A stretch of DNA of 64,000 nt from Vibrio kanaloae (lineage in GTDB: Bacteria; Pseudomonadota; Gammaproteobacteria; Enterobacterales; Vibrionaceae): assembly GCF_024347535.1 (NCBI RefSeq), contig NZ_AP025498.1, positions 372,001 to 436,000 of the forward strand, given 5' to 3'. The notes under the pieces were generated by a model. The model had not been told where the DNA came from. It did not search any database and saw nothing but the letters and a program-made list of their open reading frames with translations. Position 1 is the stretch's first letter; each line of letters opens with the position of its first letter. The position numbers were made by a program, and so were the translations under genes. This document shows positions 27,162 through 36,454 of this stretch, one piece after another.

Positions 27162-28553
27162 TTACTCTTTTAATGCGTTGTTTTGAGCGCTTAATATCGG
27201 TTTCAACATGTATTCAAGCACGGTTCTTTTACCTGTAATGATATCGACAGAGGCCGTCATTCCCGGAATGATAGGCAGCTCTTCATTGTGCCCGAAACTG
27301 TATTTTTCAGTACGTACACGCACGATATAGAAACTGTTGCCTTCTTCATCTTGCGTAGTATCGGCGCTGATGTGTTCTAACACGCCTTCTAATCCACCAT
27401 ATTTAGTAAAGTCATAAGCACTAAATTTAACAATAGCGGTCAACTCTGGGCGAAGAAAAGCGATGTCTTGCGGAGCGATTTTTGCTTCAACTAGTAGCGA
27501 GTCTTCAGTTGGTACAATCTCAACAATGTCCATACCAGGCTGAATGACTCCACCAACGGTATTAATGCCCAATGTTTTTACTGTGCCTGTGACGGGGGAT
27601 ACCACCACGGTACGATTGACTCTGTCTTCCAGGCCAACCGAAGATTCGGTCATTGCTGAGAGTTTGTCTTGTGCTTGGTTCAGTTTTTCTTGTTGTTCTG
27701 AGCGGAAGCTCAGCGCAGCATCAATACGACTTAGCATGGCTTCTTTGATTGCGGAGCGCAGTAGAGGAATTTTGAGTTCACTAGAGGTCATTTCTCGACG
27801 AGTATCGTTTACTTGCCTTTGAAGCTTGAGTAGTTCAATTCTTGGTACTACCCCTTCGTCGGCAAGCGGCTTTGTTATTTCTAGTTCTTGGCGGGCGAAT
27901 CGGTAACTCTGTCTTAAGTTATCGACGCGTGCTTTTATTTCAATAAGATCTTGTTGCTTCTGCTCAACCTGTTGATCAAAAACGGAAAGTTGATTTTTTA
28001 GATTATTAAGGTCTTGGCGATATTCTGCTTTTTGGCGGTTAACCAGTTTTGGATGAAGCTCGTAGAACTTTGGAGGGAAGGCTAATTTACCGTAGTCGAG
28101 TGAGACACTTTGTTCCCAGTTTTCGACGGAGAATTCTTCGTTGATGACCACACTGCTAAATGAAGCAGAAAGCATCAGCACGTTGGCTGTTAAGTTGGCG
28201 ACTTGTTGTTCGCGTTCACGAAAGTCAGAACGGAATCGAGTGTCATCGATCAAGAGAAGCTGTTGACCTTTTTTAACGCGTTGACCTTCTCTAACTAATA
28301 TCTCTTTTACTAGGCCACCCTCAAGGTTTTGGACAACTTGGATTTGGGACGAAGGAATAACTTTACCTTGACCAACGGTGACTTTATCGACTTCAGCCCA
28401 AGAGGCCCAAGCAATAGCAGCAATAAAAAACAACACGATCATCCACAGCATGATACGCGCACTGGTGGGCGTATTGAGTAGCAGTGCCGCTGTTTTATCA
28501 TCGGCATACTCAAGTTCGGTGTCGTTCAGTTTGCTGTAATTCTTCTGGCTCAT
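27162..28553 (-). CDS. lapC: Type I secretion membrane fusion protein, LapC/HlyD-like
   Basis: A 463-residue protein with one N-terminal membrane helix (residues ~33-52, RIMLWMIVLFFIAAIAW), a lipoyl-like start (VVQNLEGGLVKEILVREGQRVKKGQ), a long coiled coil (residues ~150-310) and the C-terminal beta domain with PGMTASVDIITGKRTVLEYMLKP, the family's terminal signature. It bridges LapB to an outer-membrane pore. It is the first gene of the cassette, with the promoter presumably in 28554-28664. Confidence 0.92.
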   Translation of the reverse strand: MSQKNYSKLNDTELEYADDKTAALLLNTPTSARIMLWMIVLFFIAAIAWASWAEVDKVTVGQGKVIPSSQIQVVQNLEGGLVKEILVREGQRVKKGQQLLLIDDTRFRSDFREREQQVANLTANVLMLSASFSSVVINEEFSVENWEQSVSLDYGKLAFPPKFYELHPKLVNRQKAEYRQDLNNLKNQLSVFDQQVEQKQQDLIEIKARVDNLRQSYRFARQELEITKPLADEGVVPRIELLKLQRQVNDTRREMTSSELKIPLLRSAIKEAMLSRIDAALSFRSEQQEKLNQAQDKLSAMTESSVGLEDRVNRTVVVSPVTGTVKTLGINTVGGVIQPGMDIVEIVPTEDSLLVEAKIAPQDIAFLRPELTAIVKFSAYDFTKYGGLEGVLEHISADTTQDEEGNSFYIVRVRTEKYSFGHNEELPIIPGMTASVDIITGKRTVLEYMLKPILSAQNNALKE

Positions 28554-28664
28554 GACAGTCCTTGGTTACTAAATAAAGTACAAGCTCATTGAGTGTATTC
28601 TTACTTTTGATAAATGTTAAGATTTGGCACCTTTAAATATTTGAATTTATATATCTTTCAATTC

Positions 28665-29960
28665 TTATCGGTTTTTGAAATCCGTTTTATCGAGCTGATG
28701 CTTTCTTAGCTTGTCATAAAGTGTTTTTCGCGACACTTGTAGTTCTTGTTGTACCTCTTTTAACCGCCCTTGATGGCGATGTAATGCCTCAATTAAGATA
28801 ATTTGCTCAAAGCTATCGGTACGTTGATTTAATGATAGCTGTTGCTCCTCGATGCTCGTATCAAATTGGTGCTCATCATTTTGCTCATTTTTATCATTGC
28901 CGAGTGCTGGCTGCTTTACTTGAGTTAACACTCTGAGTTCAGCATGTTGACGAAGCTGTCGAATGTTTTCGCTCCAATGAGTGGCAATTAGCCGTTGAAT
29001 CTCTTTTTCTGTGATAACTGGCGGCGGCAGCTGATAGCGGCTTGCTGCACCACGAGCAAAATGTTTGAACAAAGAGCCAATATCTTCTGGCCTTTGTGCC
29101 AACGGTAATAAATCAAAGCGGCGCAGTGCACTTATAATTGTAGTTGGAACTATTGTGCTTGCTAAAATGATACAGGTTGCATTGGTCTTGCATGAGTTTT
29201 CACGAAGTAGAGTGGGTTTTAGGTTTGCTAACCATAACCATTGCTCCTGAGTTAATACCTCTGTCTCATGGATATAGAGTGTTCCGCCCTGGTGTTTGAG
29301 AAATAACTGCAAAACAAACTGATGAAATGACGCTTCATCACTGCGTGGTAAATTGAACGCGGTGATAGGACAAAGCTCGGCCGTTTGATGGCTGTGTAAG
29401 TCATGTGTGTACTGCGCCGTAATTCTTTTGCCCGTTCCGACGTCACCGACAAACAGTAACAACGGGTTTTGTTTGCAATCTAGAGTGATTAACTCACGGC
29501 GTAATTGCTGCATAGAAGGGGATTGGCCAATGAGTTTCGGCCCCACCTGATTCTGCATTGCTAACTCTTTTCTTAATAGATTATTCTCTTCAACCAAGGC
29601 GAGTTTGTCGGCGGCTTTTTTTACTGCGGTAAGTAGAGCATCGATAACAAACGGTTTCTCGAAAAAATCATAAGCGCCGGATTTCATTGCAGACACTGCA
29701 GTTTGTACATCGCCGTGTCCAGTGAGTACGATGATTTGAAAGTTGGGGTTTTGGTTTAACAACTTTTGAGTAAATTGAATACCATTCATCACTGGCATGT
29801 GAATATCAGTGATCACTATGCCTGCTTGTGTCACATCAATTTTATTTAGCGCTTCAATGGCATTTGGGAAGCAGACAATGTCGATGCCTTCAATGAGCAT
29901 CGCTTGTTCTACGGAGTCTCGGATGGCTGGTTCATCGTCTACAAAATAGAGTTTGGTCAT
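28665..29960 (-). CDS. DctD/NtrC-type response regulator with a degenerate sigma-54 activator domain
   Basis: About 431 residues. The receiver (~1-120) is intact: FVDDEP, acceptor in ITDIHMPVMNG, and the lysine in FEKPF. The AAA+ domain is eroded: Walker A is GDVGTGKRI, the GAFTGA loop that touches sigma-54 is missing with about 40 residues around it, and Walker B reads GTLYIHE in place of GTLFLDE. The Fis-type HTH (LKEVQQELQVSRKTLYDKLRKH) is intact. It probably binds DNA without driving sigma-54 open-complex formation. A TTG start at 29969 is possible; I prefer the ATG at 29960. Confidence 0.85.
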   Translation of the reverse strand: MTKLYFVDDEPAIRDSVEQAMLIEGIDIVCFPNAIEALNKIDVTQAGIVITDIHMPVMNGIQFTQKLLNQNPNFQIIVLTGHGDVQTAVSAMKSGAYDFFEKPFVIDALLTAVKKAADKLALVEENNLLRKELAMQNQVGPKLIGQSPSMQQLRRELITLDCKQNPLLLFVGDVGTGKRITAQYTHDLHSHQTAELCPITAFNLPRSDEASFHQFVLQLFLKHQGGTLYIHETEVLTQEQWLWLANLKPTLLRENSCKTNATCIILASTIVPTTIISALRRFDLLPLAQRPEDIGSLFKHFARGAASRYQLPPPVITEKEIQRLIATHWSENIRQLRQHAELRVLTQVKQPALGNDKNEQNDEHQFDTSIEEQQLSLNQRTDSFEQIILIEALHRHQGRLKEVQQELQVSRKTLYDKLRKHQLDKTDFKNR

Positions 29961-29997
29961 AGAGTGCAAGAGCCGAGTCCTTAACAGTCGGTCAAAA

Positions 29998-31929
29998 TTA
30001 GGCGTTAGCCCTCTTTTTATAAAGTGGAATATCTAGCGAGAATAGCATGCCTGAGGGCGCTCGCTGTGTTGCTTTAATCGTGCCGTGATACGCTTCAATA
30101 ATCCGTTTCGATATTGAGAGTCCCAATCCTAAGCCTTCTGGTTTGGTGGTGAAAAATGGATCAAAAAGTTGCTCAAGTTTATCATCAGAAATACCAATCC
30201 CGTTATCCCAAATGATCAGCCGGCATGTACCGTTTTGCAGTTGCCATTCAACGCCAATCTGCGGGCTAGCCAGCTGATTCAAATGGTGGCCTTGGGCTTG
30301 CTGTTCTTTCAAGGTTTCCTGTTCAAGGCATTGCTGTTGAAGTGCTTGAATGGCGTTGTGAGTGAGGTTAACCAACACTTGCTCAAGCTCTGTAGGGTGA
30401 ATGGCAATATTAATGTCATTTGGCACTGTACTTAATCTAAGGGTAATGCCGTGCTTGAGCATCAATGTACTGAGAATAGTGGTGGCGTTGTTTATCGCTT
30501 GATGAAGGTTTGCCTTGTGGTGCTGTTGTTTGGTGACCTTACGGGTGAAAACTTTCAGGCGGGTGATGATCTTTGTAATAGATGCATTCAAAGCGATCAT
30601 TTTATCTAGGTTGCTTTTGACTAAATCGGAACGTCCCATTTCAAGCAGTTTTACGCTGTTCTCGCTGTAGGTTCTCAGGGCCGCAAGTGGTTGGTTGATT
30701 TCGTGATTAATGCTGGCTGACAGCTCCCCAAGCACGGCTAGTTTGGCGGTTTGTGTCAGTTCTTGCTCTGTTTGTTTAAGCTTTAGCTGAGACTCTTGAT
30801 ATTGAAAGATGGTTTGCTGAAGCTGCTGGTTAGATTGTTTTAAATATTGGGTGCGTTTATCAACGGCTTGCTCTAAGTTTTGGTTAAGCCGAGTTAACGC
30901 CACTTTCGCTACATAGGTCTGACGCCACGACCAAGCAATGAGCACCATCAAGCTGTAAATGACGACAAAGATTACGTCGATCTGTAGAACTTTAAGGATT
31001 TCAGCATTGGTCTCTTTTAAAGCAATTACTTGGTATTGGTTGTGGCTAATTTCTGTGGGGTAAAGGTTGAAATTACCAAGCTTAAATAATTGATTCGCTG
31101 TTAGGTTTCTTTGTACTTGGCTTGCTGGAATACCATTGCTCTGATTTGCTTCGTTAATTTCTTTTGCAACGCTTGAAGAGCGAAAGGCTTCTATAATCGA
31201 AATTTGGCTTTGACCGTATTGGCGTTGAAGGGCGATATCTTGTTGCTGCTGCTCACTTAATGGCAGTAATGAGTGATAAAGCCAGTGAATCTGGCTCGAA
31301 AGAAAAACCACTTGGTTCGAGTCGAGTACTATGATCTCAAAGTCGTCGCTGGTTAGGATGTTTTCGAGATTCTCTAAACTCACCTTTACGGTAATAACCC
31401 CCACAACTTCCTTCGCGATATACAGCGGTGAAGATAAAAAATAACCTCGCACGTTCGAGCGAGCACCTAGCGCGACATATTGCGTATTGTTGCCTTTAAT
31501 CGCAGAGGCAAAGTAGGGGCGAAACGAGAAGTTCTCACCGACAAAAGTTTGCGCTTTTTGATAATTACTTGAAGCGACCACTGTGCCGCTTGGGTTGTGG
31601 ATATAGATGGTATCGGCCTGGCTTTGACTCGACCACTCAAACAACAGTTTATTGAGTTGTGTTGTGGTCATTCTATCTGACTGTGGTGACTGGTCAAAAT
31701 AAGAAAGTAGGCGTGGATCGTGACTGAGTAAATCTGGGATTTGTTTGAACTTATCCAACTCAGAATCGATTTGCAGATTGGCTTTATTGGCAGCTTCGTT
31801 AAGTTGCTGTGTAACGGCTTTTTCTTGAAATTGCACTGCTAAAAAGTGAGTGGCGGTGAGTCCTGCTGTTCCCAATAACAATGAGAGTAAAACAAAAGGG
31901 GTCATCAGGTTAGACAGTATATTAGTCAC
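29998..31929 (-). CDS. DctB-like membrane sensor histidine kinase
   Basis: A 643-residue kinase starting at GTG. It has an N-terminal helix (~9-30), a large periplasmic sensor of the DctB/dCache kind (~30-310) and a second helix (~318-338, IDVIFVVIYSLMVLIAW). A coiled coil with long glutamine-rich stretches follows, then the H-box ELSASINHEINQPLAAL, N-box LTHNAIQAL and G-boxes DNGIGIS and GLGLGLSI. It lies 37 bases upstream of the response-regulator gene. The family senses C4-dicarboxylates, but the ligand here is unknown and no transporter is adjacent. Confidence 0.9.
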   Translation of the reverse strand: MTNILSNLMTPFVLLSLLLGTAGLTATHFLAVQFQEKAVTQQLNEAANKANLQIDSELDKFKQIPDLLSHDPRLLSYFDQSPQSDRMTTTQLNKLLFEWSSQSQADTIYIHNPSGTVVASSNYQKAQTFVGENFSFRPYFASAIKGNNTQYVALGARSNVRGYFLSSPLYIAKEVVGVITVKVSLENLENILTSDDFEIIVLDSNQVVFLSSQIHWLYHSLLPLSEQQQQDIALQRQYGQSQISIIEAFRSSSVAKEINEANQSNGIPASQVQRNLTANQLFKLGNFNLYPTEISHNQYQVIALKETNAEILKVLQIDVIFVVIYSLMVLIAWSWRQTYVAKVALTRLNQNLEQAVDKRTQYLKQSNQQLQQTIFQYQESQLKLKQTEQELTQTAKLAVLGELSASINHEINQPLAALRTYSENSVKLLEMGRSDLVKSNLDKMIALNASITKIITRLKVFTRKVTKQQHHKANLHQAINNATTILSTLMLKHGITLRLSTVPNDINIAIHPTELEQVLVNLTHNAIQALQQQCLEQETLKEQQAQGHHLNQLASPQIGVEWQLQNGTCRLIIWDNGIGISDDKLEQLFDPFFTTKPEGLGLGLSISKRIIEAYHGTIKATQRAPSGMLFSLDIPLYKKRANA

Positions 31930-32095
31930 TAGGATCTCAGCTTATAATCGGTTTATATAAAGATTATCAATATGGTGTCTAGAGTACCGAGATCTCGTTA
32001 ACACAGCGAACCTTCTTTGACACAAAACCAAGGCTGAGACTTGTGTTTCAAAGCATTACGGCGCAAAATCACAAAAAATTAAAAGGAGCAATCAA

Positions 32096-32731
32096 ATGGA
32101 ACTTACAGACATTCGTCGCGAATACGCTAAGGGTGGGTTGAGACGTAAAGACTTGGCCGCAGACCCGATTGAGCAGTTCAATCTATGGCTAGAGCAAGCC
32201 ATTGAAGCTAAGTTGACTGACCCTACTGCCATGACAGTTGCTACGGTTGATGAAAATGGTCAGCCATTCCAACGAATTGTTTTGCTGAAGAATGTGGATA
32301 AAGATGGCTTCGTTTTTTATACCAACTTAGGTAGTCGTAAGGCGCACCAACTTGAGCACAACAGCAAGATCAGCCTGCACTTCCCTTGGCATCCGTTAGA
32401 ACGACAGGTTCACATTACCGGCACGGCGGAAAAGTTGACTGCGATGGAAAACATGAAGTACTTCTCGTCTCGTCCGAAAGAGAGCCAGTTAGCCGCTATT
32501 GCCAGTAAACAAAGTAGCCGTATTTCTGCTCGTGGGATTCTAGAGGGTAAGTATCTAGAGTTAAAGCAGAAGTTTGCGAAAGGAGAGATCCCAGTCCCTT
32601 CTTTCTGGGGGGGATTTCGAGTGCGCGTTAATAGCATCGAGTTTTGGCAGGGTGGCGAACACCGTCTGCATGACCGCTTCTTGTTCTCACGTCAAGACAA
32701 CCGCTGGGACATTGATCGCCTAGCGCCTTAG
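32096..32731 (+). CDS. pdxH: Pyridoxine/pyridoxamine 5'-phosphate oxidase
   Basis: A 211-residue FMN enzyme that makes pyridoxal 5'-phosphate, the last step of vitamin B6 synthesis and salvage. Recognisable parts are the start [15 protein letters not shown], the FMN-binding [20 protein letters not shown], the middle segment [20 protein letters not shown], and the C-terminal [21 protein letters not shown] ending in the family's invariant RLAP. AAAGGAG precedes the ATG at ideal spacing. It is a single gene with its own terminator. Confidence 0.98.
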   Translation: MELTDIRREYAKGGLRRKDLAADPIEQFNLWLEQAIEAKLTDPTAMTVATVDENGQPFQRIVLLKNVDKDGFVFYTNLGSRKAHQLEHNSKISLHFPWHPLERQVHITGTAEKLTAMENMKYFSSRPKESQLAAIASKQSSRISARGILEGKYLELKQKFAKGEIPVPSFWGGFRVRVNSIEFWQGGEHRLHDRFLFSRQDNRWDIDRLAP

Positions 32732-32762
32732 TCTCATTAACCTTAGTTTGCTTCATCGAAAT

Positions 32763-32807
32763 AAAAATACCGTTGATTTTGTGTTTACTCACATCAACGG
32801 TATTTTT
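32763..32807 (+). terminator. pdxH terminator
   Basis: A perfect 15-bp stem (32763-32777 with 32793-32807, core ATACCGTTGAT) around a 15-base loop, followed by T residues; the left arm begins with A residues, so it may also end the convergent gene at 32854. Confidence 0.85.
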
Positions 32808-32853
32808 TCGATATAGAGACACTATTTGGCTACTTAAAGTAAACCCTGAGAGT

Positions 32854-34680
32854 TTACAGCTCTCGTAATACTCTGAATCCTAGATAGTTGGCTGCGGTTG
32901 AAGGTGCAACGTTCAGTTCGTTATACACTTTCGCCTCTTCTGGAGAGAAGCTCCATGCGCCACCTTTCGCTAAGCCTTTCTGAGTGGCTGTCCATTCCCA
33001 TACGTTCCCCACCATGTCGTAGAAGCCCGTTGGTGTTGGTAAGAATGATTTAACCGGGGATGTACTGACGTTTGACCAAGGAGTACCAGCCCAGCCGGTA
33101 TTGGCTTTACCTGAACGAAATTCATTGCCCCACCAGAAGTTGGTATTCTGACCTGCTCTTGCAGCAGCTTCCCATTCTTGTGGCGTTGGTAAGCGGTAGG
33201 TGAAACCTGTGTTGTCAGATAGCCAACGAGTGTAAGCCTTGGCATCGTTTTGGCTCACACAAACGACAGGAGAGTTATTTGCTTGCATAAAGCCAGGGCT
33301 CTGCCAGTCGTTGTCAGAAACCGTCGTGATCTCGGCATTGACGAACTTATCACAAGTATTCATCAGCTCTGCGTCAGTCTGGTAGCCAGTGCTTTCAACG
33401 AACGCTTTAAAATCTTGAACACGGGTTGGCGTTGCTGCTAAAGCAAATGGTTGTTTGATTGTGACTTGCTTGGCGTTGTGTTCGCCCAACAGGTAACGAC
33501 CAGAGCCGACAACAATCATTTCTGGGCTCTGAATGTTGCTCCCCATTGGGTCGGCAAACTTAGTGCCAACGTTCAATGAGTTCTGTTTGGCTTGTAATAC
33601 CGCTCTTAGGTTGTGATCGCGGGTTATCTTCAATTCTTGATTGAAAGGAAGGTATCCTTCTTTCACTATCGTGACTATGTGTGGGCCCGTTGGTAACATC
33701 ACTTCAACCGGAGTACTGCCATAGTTCACGCCGTTGATAGAAACTTTGTCGTTGTACTTATTTGAGCGAACCACTAAGTTGACCCAAGCGACTTCTTTTT
33801 GTTGATCGTTGGTTTGTTGCTCACTTTGCGTGAAACAGTTGGACGATTGAATATCAAGTAGGCGGCAAGGTGTATTTTTGTCTGGACGCGTTTCTAGGTT
33901 TGCAGTAATAACCGCTCGGTAACGATTATTTTCAGAGAAGCCAGAGGATTTTACTTTGTGCTGCAGAACGTGAATGTTTAGTGAAGCAGATGCGAGATGT
34001 TCTCTCACCGCTTTTGATTCAGTCGCGTTGTCCACAAGGCTTTTCTGAAATTGTTTCACCGCTTTTTGAAGCGCTAAGGTCACGGTTTGCTCTGAACATT
34101 GTGCCAATGTCATGTCATGGCTACAACGGTTAGTAAAGCTGACCGTTTGTTCTACGGCTTGAGTTATCTCGTTTCTTAGTCGCTCAGCTCTTGCTCTTAA
34201 CTTGTCTTGACCTAGATTTGCTATTGAAGCCTCTACAGCTGTTTTCTCTGCTTGAATAGCTTCTAACTCCATAGCTAAGCCTTGCTGTTTCTGTTCTGCG
34301 TCTGAAATCGCAAGCTTGCTCTCTTTTACGGCCTTCCAAGCGTCTTGGAATCGGTTTTGAGCTGGCGAAATATCGAAATCTGGCTCATCAATCATGCGCG
34401 AGTAATCTTGCTCTAGGTCAGTTTTTGCCTTTGCGAGTGCTTGCTCTGCTTGAGCTGATAACTTAGCGAGACGCGCGGTTTGCTGTGCCTGATTGTCGAC
34501 TAGGTTTTGTTTCTCAGACATTTTCTTTTCAACAGACGTTAAATCGGCATGTTTTTCGAAAAGTAAGCTTTCAATATCGGTGACAGACGCTGCGATCGCT
34601 GGTGGCGTCTCAGCAAAAACAGCAGGCGTCATTAAGCAGGGAGCAAGTGCAAATAGTAGAGTGGGGAAACCTTGGCGCAT
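32854..34680 (-). CDS. Exported coiled-coil/PEGA protein with a formylglycine-enzyme-like (SUMF1) domain
   Basis: 608 residues. A signal peptide (to about PAVFA, residue 23) is followed by a coiled coil (~30-165), a cysteine-containing linker (NRCSHDMTLAQCSEQ), a PEGA domain (~300-365: VSINGVNYGSTPVEVMLPTG) and a C-terminal FGE/SUMF1-type domain (~385-608: EMIVVGSGRYLLGEH, YRLPTPQEWEAAARAG, GNVWEWT, GGAWSF, LGFRVLREL). Such domains occur in sulfatase activators but also in non-catalytic effector modules. No sulfatase is near. Its first ~370 residues are homologous to the next gene upstream, so the two arose by duplication. Confidence 0.85.
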   Translation of the reverse strand: MRQGFPTLLFALAPCLMTPAVFAETPPAIAASVTDIESLLFEKHADLTSVEKKMSEKQNLVDNQAQQTARLAKLSAQAEQALAKAKTDLEQDYSRMIDEPDFDISPAQNRFQDAWKAVKESKLAISDAEQKQQGLAMELEAIQAEKTAVEASIANLGQDKLRARAERLRNEITQAVEQTVSFTNRCSHDMTLAQCSEQTVTLALQKAVKQFQKSLVDNATESKAVREHLASASLNIHVLQHKVKSSGFSENNRYRAVITANLETRPDKNTPCRLLDIQSSNCFTQSEQQTNDQQKEVAWVNLVVRSNKYNDKVSINGVNYGSTPVEVMLPTGPHIVTIVKEGYLPFNQELKITRDHNLRAVLQAKQNSLNVGTKFADPMGSNIQSPEMIVVGSGRYLLGEHNAKQVTIKQPFALAATPTRVQDFKAFVESTGYQTDAELMNTCDKFVNAEITTVSDNDWQSPGFMQANNSPVVCVSQNDAKAYTRWLSDNTGFTYRLPTPQEWEAAARAGQNTNFWWGNEFRSGKANTGWAGTPWSNVSTSPVKSFLPTPTGFYDMVGNVWEWTATQKGLAKGGAWSFSPEEAKVYNELNVAPSTAANYLGFRVLREL

Positions 34681-34869
34681 GTTGGGCTACTTCAATCGTA
34701 AGTTAGGTTAATCGAATAATCTAAACTAACACGCCATTTCGTCTGTAGCTACTTTCTATAACTATCAACAAAATGGCGAGTCATCATTCAGCTTTGTGAA
34801 ATAGGCACGGCTATTTATATCGACTGAGCTTTTTATGTCGGCTGAGCTCTCTCTCACTATAGAGAGGGT

Positions 34870-35973
34870 TTAACTTTCCTTGCTAGGAAGGAGTTTAACC
34901 CAAATAGTATCGCTGCCGCTGATGGTTACAGTGCGGTTGTAAGACTCATAACCTTCTTTTGAAATAGTTACTTGGTGACGACCGCTTGGTAGAGCAACCT
35001 CAATAGGTGTGCTGCCGTACTTAATGCCGTTGATGGTGACTGAGTCATTGTATTGATCAGAGCGCACTGTCACATTAGCCCACTGTTTGTCACTTTTTTT
35101 AACCACAGCTGCGTCACTGCCTGTTAAACAGTAGCGTGTTGAGACATTCAATAAGTTACACGCTGCAACCGCTTCAGGTTTAGCTTGAAGTTGAGCCTGC
35201 ATCTGCATGAAGTAAGAATTATTACCGGAGAAGCCGCTCTTGATCGCTTGGCTATCTTGAACATGGATATTCAGTTGAACACCTTGTAAATTTTGCTTCG
35301 CGAGTGCACTTTCTGTGAGCTGATCAAGTAATTGAGACTTAAACGTCTGTACTGCTTTTTGGTTTGTTAAGTGCTTGCCTTGAGCAGTACACTCACCCAG
35401 TGTCATTGTTGATGAACATGTGGTGGTGTAGCTGGTTTCAAGAACAGCACTTTCACGAAGTTCTGTGGCGATACGTTTAACTCGAGCTGCAACTTTGGAC
35501 TCTCTCAAGTTAGCCAACTCATTATTTAGACGAGCTTGTTTTTGCTTGATTTGAGAAAGGTGAATCTCGCTCTCGTTCATCGCTTGTTGGTTATCTAGCT
35601 GAGACGATTGGTTTTCTTTCACGGCTGCCCAAGCATCTTGGTAGCTTTTCTGAAAAGAAACCAAATCTGTTTCTGGATCTTCAAGTAAGCGGCTGTACTG
35701 TTTGTCTAGCACAGACTTAGCTCTGTTGCGTTTTGCCTTTAGTTCTTCACCTTCGCGTAACAACTTGCTGTTTTGGTTCTGTAGTTGTTTTAAGTTTTCA
35801 GTCGCCGATACTTTGGTTGCTGAAATACGCTCAATATCTGAGTTTTTCTCTGTTAGCTTTGCATCGATAGCTGAAACGGGATCGACTTGATTCAGTTCTT
35901 CAGCGGATAACGATGCAGATACCCAAAGAGGGGATAGCGCAAGTAAAAGCGCTGAAATTCGAAAGTTAGTCAT
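34870..35973 (-). CDS. Exported coiled-coil/PEGA protein, paralogue of the neighbouring SUMF1 protein
   Basis: About 367 residues: signal peptide (to SASLSA), coiled coil, the linker CSSTMTLGECTAQGKHLTNQ, and a terminal PEGA domain (VTINGIKYGSTPIEVALPSG, then VTISKEGYESYNRTVTISG). It matches the 32854-34680 protein along its whole length but has no FGE domain. AGGGA precedes the ATG at 35973, which I prefer over a TTG at 35985. The two genes are 190 bases apart on the same strand. Function unknown; PEGA domains are common in envelope proteins. Confidence 0.8.
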   Translation of the reverse strand: MTNFRISALLLALSPLWVSASLSAEELNQVDPVSAIDAKLTEKNSDIERISATKVSATENLKQLQNQNSKLLREGEELKAKRNRAKSVLDKQYSRLLEDPETDLVSFQKSYQDAWAAVKENQSSQLDNQQAMNESEIHLSQIKQKQARLNNELANLRESKVAARVKRIATELRESAVLETSYTTTCSSTMTLGECTAQGKHLTNQKAVQTFKSQLLDQLTESALAKQNLQGVQLNIHVQDSQAIKSGFSGNNSYFMQMQAQLQAKPEAVAACNLLNVSTRYCLTGSDAAVVKKSDKQWANVTVRSDQYNDSVTINGIKYGSTPIEVALPSGRHQVTISKEGYESYNRTVTISGSDTIWVKLLPSKES

Positions 35974-36300
35974 AGGTCCCTGCAACTTATAGATTGAAAT
36001 TGGCTCGTTAATAAAGTGTCAACTTTCTAGTTGTGAGTCACTAGTTATTATCAATTGACACAGTACCCATCTTTATACCGTTTTATTGCCATCCAATCTA
36101 CTCAAAAGCCAAGTTTCGGTACTTCGGATACACTTTTTACGGGTTAAAGGTTAATTATTTGAGCTCTATAAGAAAATTCTGATGTGATTGTGCTGTTGTT
36201 ACGTTCTCATCTATGAACCACTCTGATGGTCTGTGTGAGTGCTTTTAAGCCCCTAAAATTACCGGAACGATTGGTTCTACAATGGCCGTAGTTTATACAC
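35974..36300. other. Intergenic region, no gene seen
   Basis: About 330 bases between the PEGA protein and the distal RctB-motif cluster. It should contain the promoter of the PEGA gene. No open frame or RNA was recognised. Confidence 0.5.
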
Positions 36301-36386
36301 TCATGATCATCTTTCCGGAGGCATGATCACAACGATCACGGTCGTGATCTTTTCGTAAAGTGTGAAGAAATGACTCTCATGATCAT
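36301..36386. other. Distal cluster of RctB-like motifs
   Basis: TGATCA at 36304, 36324 and 36380, plus GATC at 36334 and 36346, in 86 bases. 36321-36329 is GCATGATCA, the iteron core. 36303-36317 (CATGATCATCTTTCC) matches the ori2 control-region site 15322-15336 (ATGATCAT followed by CTTCCGG) almost base for base. It lies 21 kb from ori2, upstream of the AraC gene. In V. cholerae RctB also binds clusters outside ori2, so this is plausible, but not shown. Confidence 0.6.
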
Positions 36387-36454
36387 TTACAAATTCATCT
36401 TAAGTAGATTTCAGAGTAGTATTATTAATATGTCGACTTCAGTATTTTGATGCC

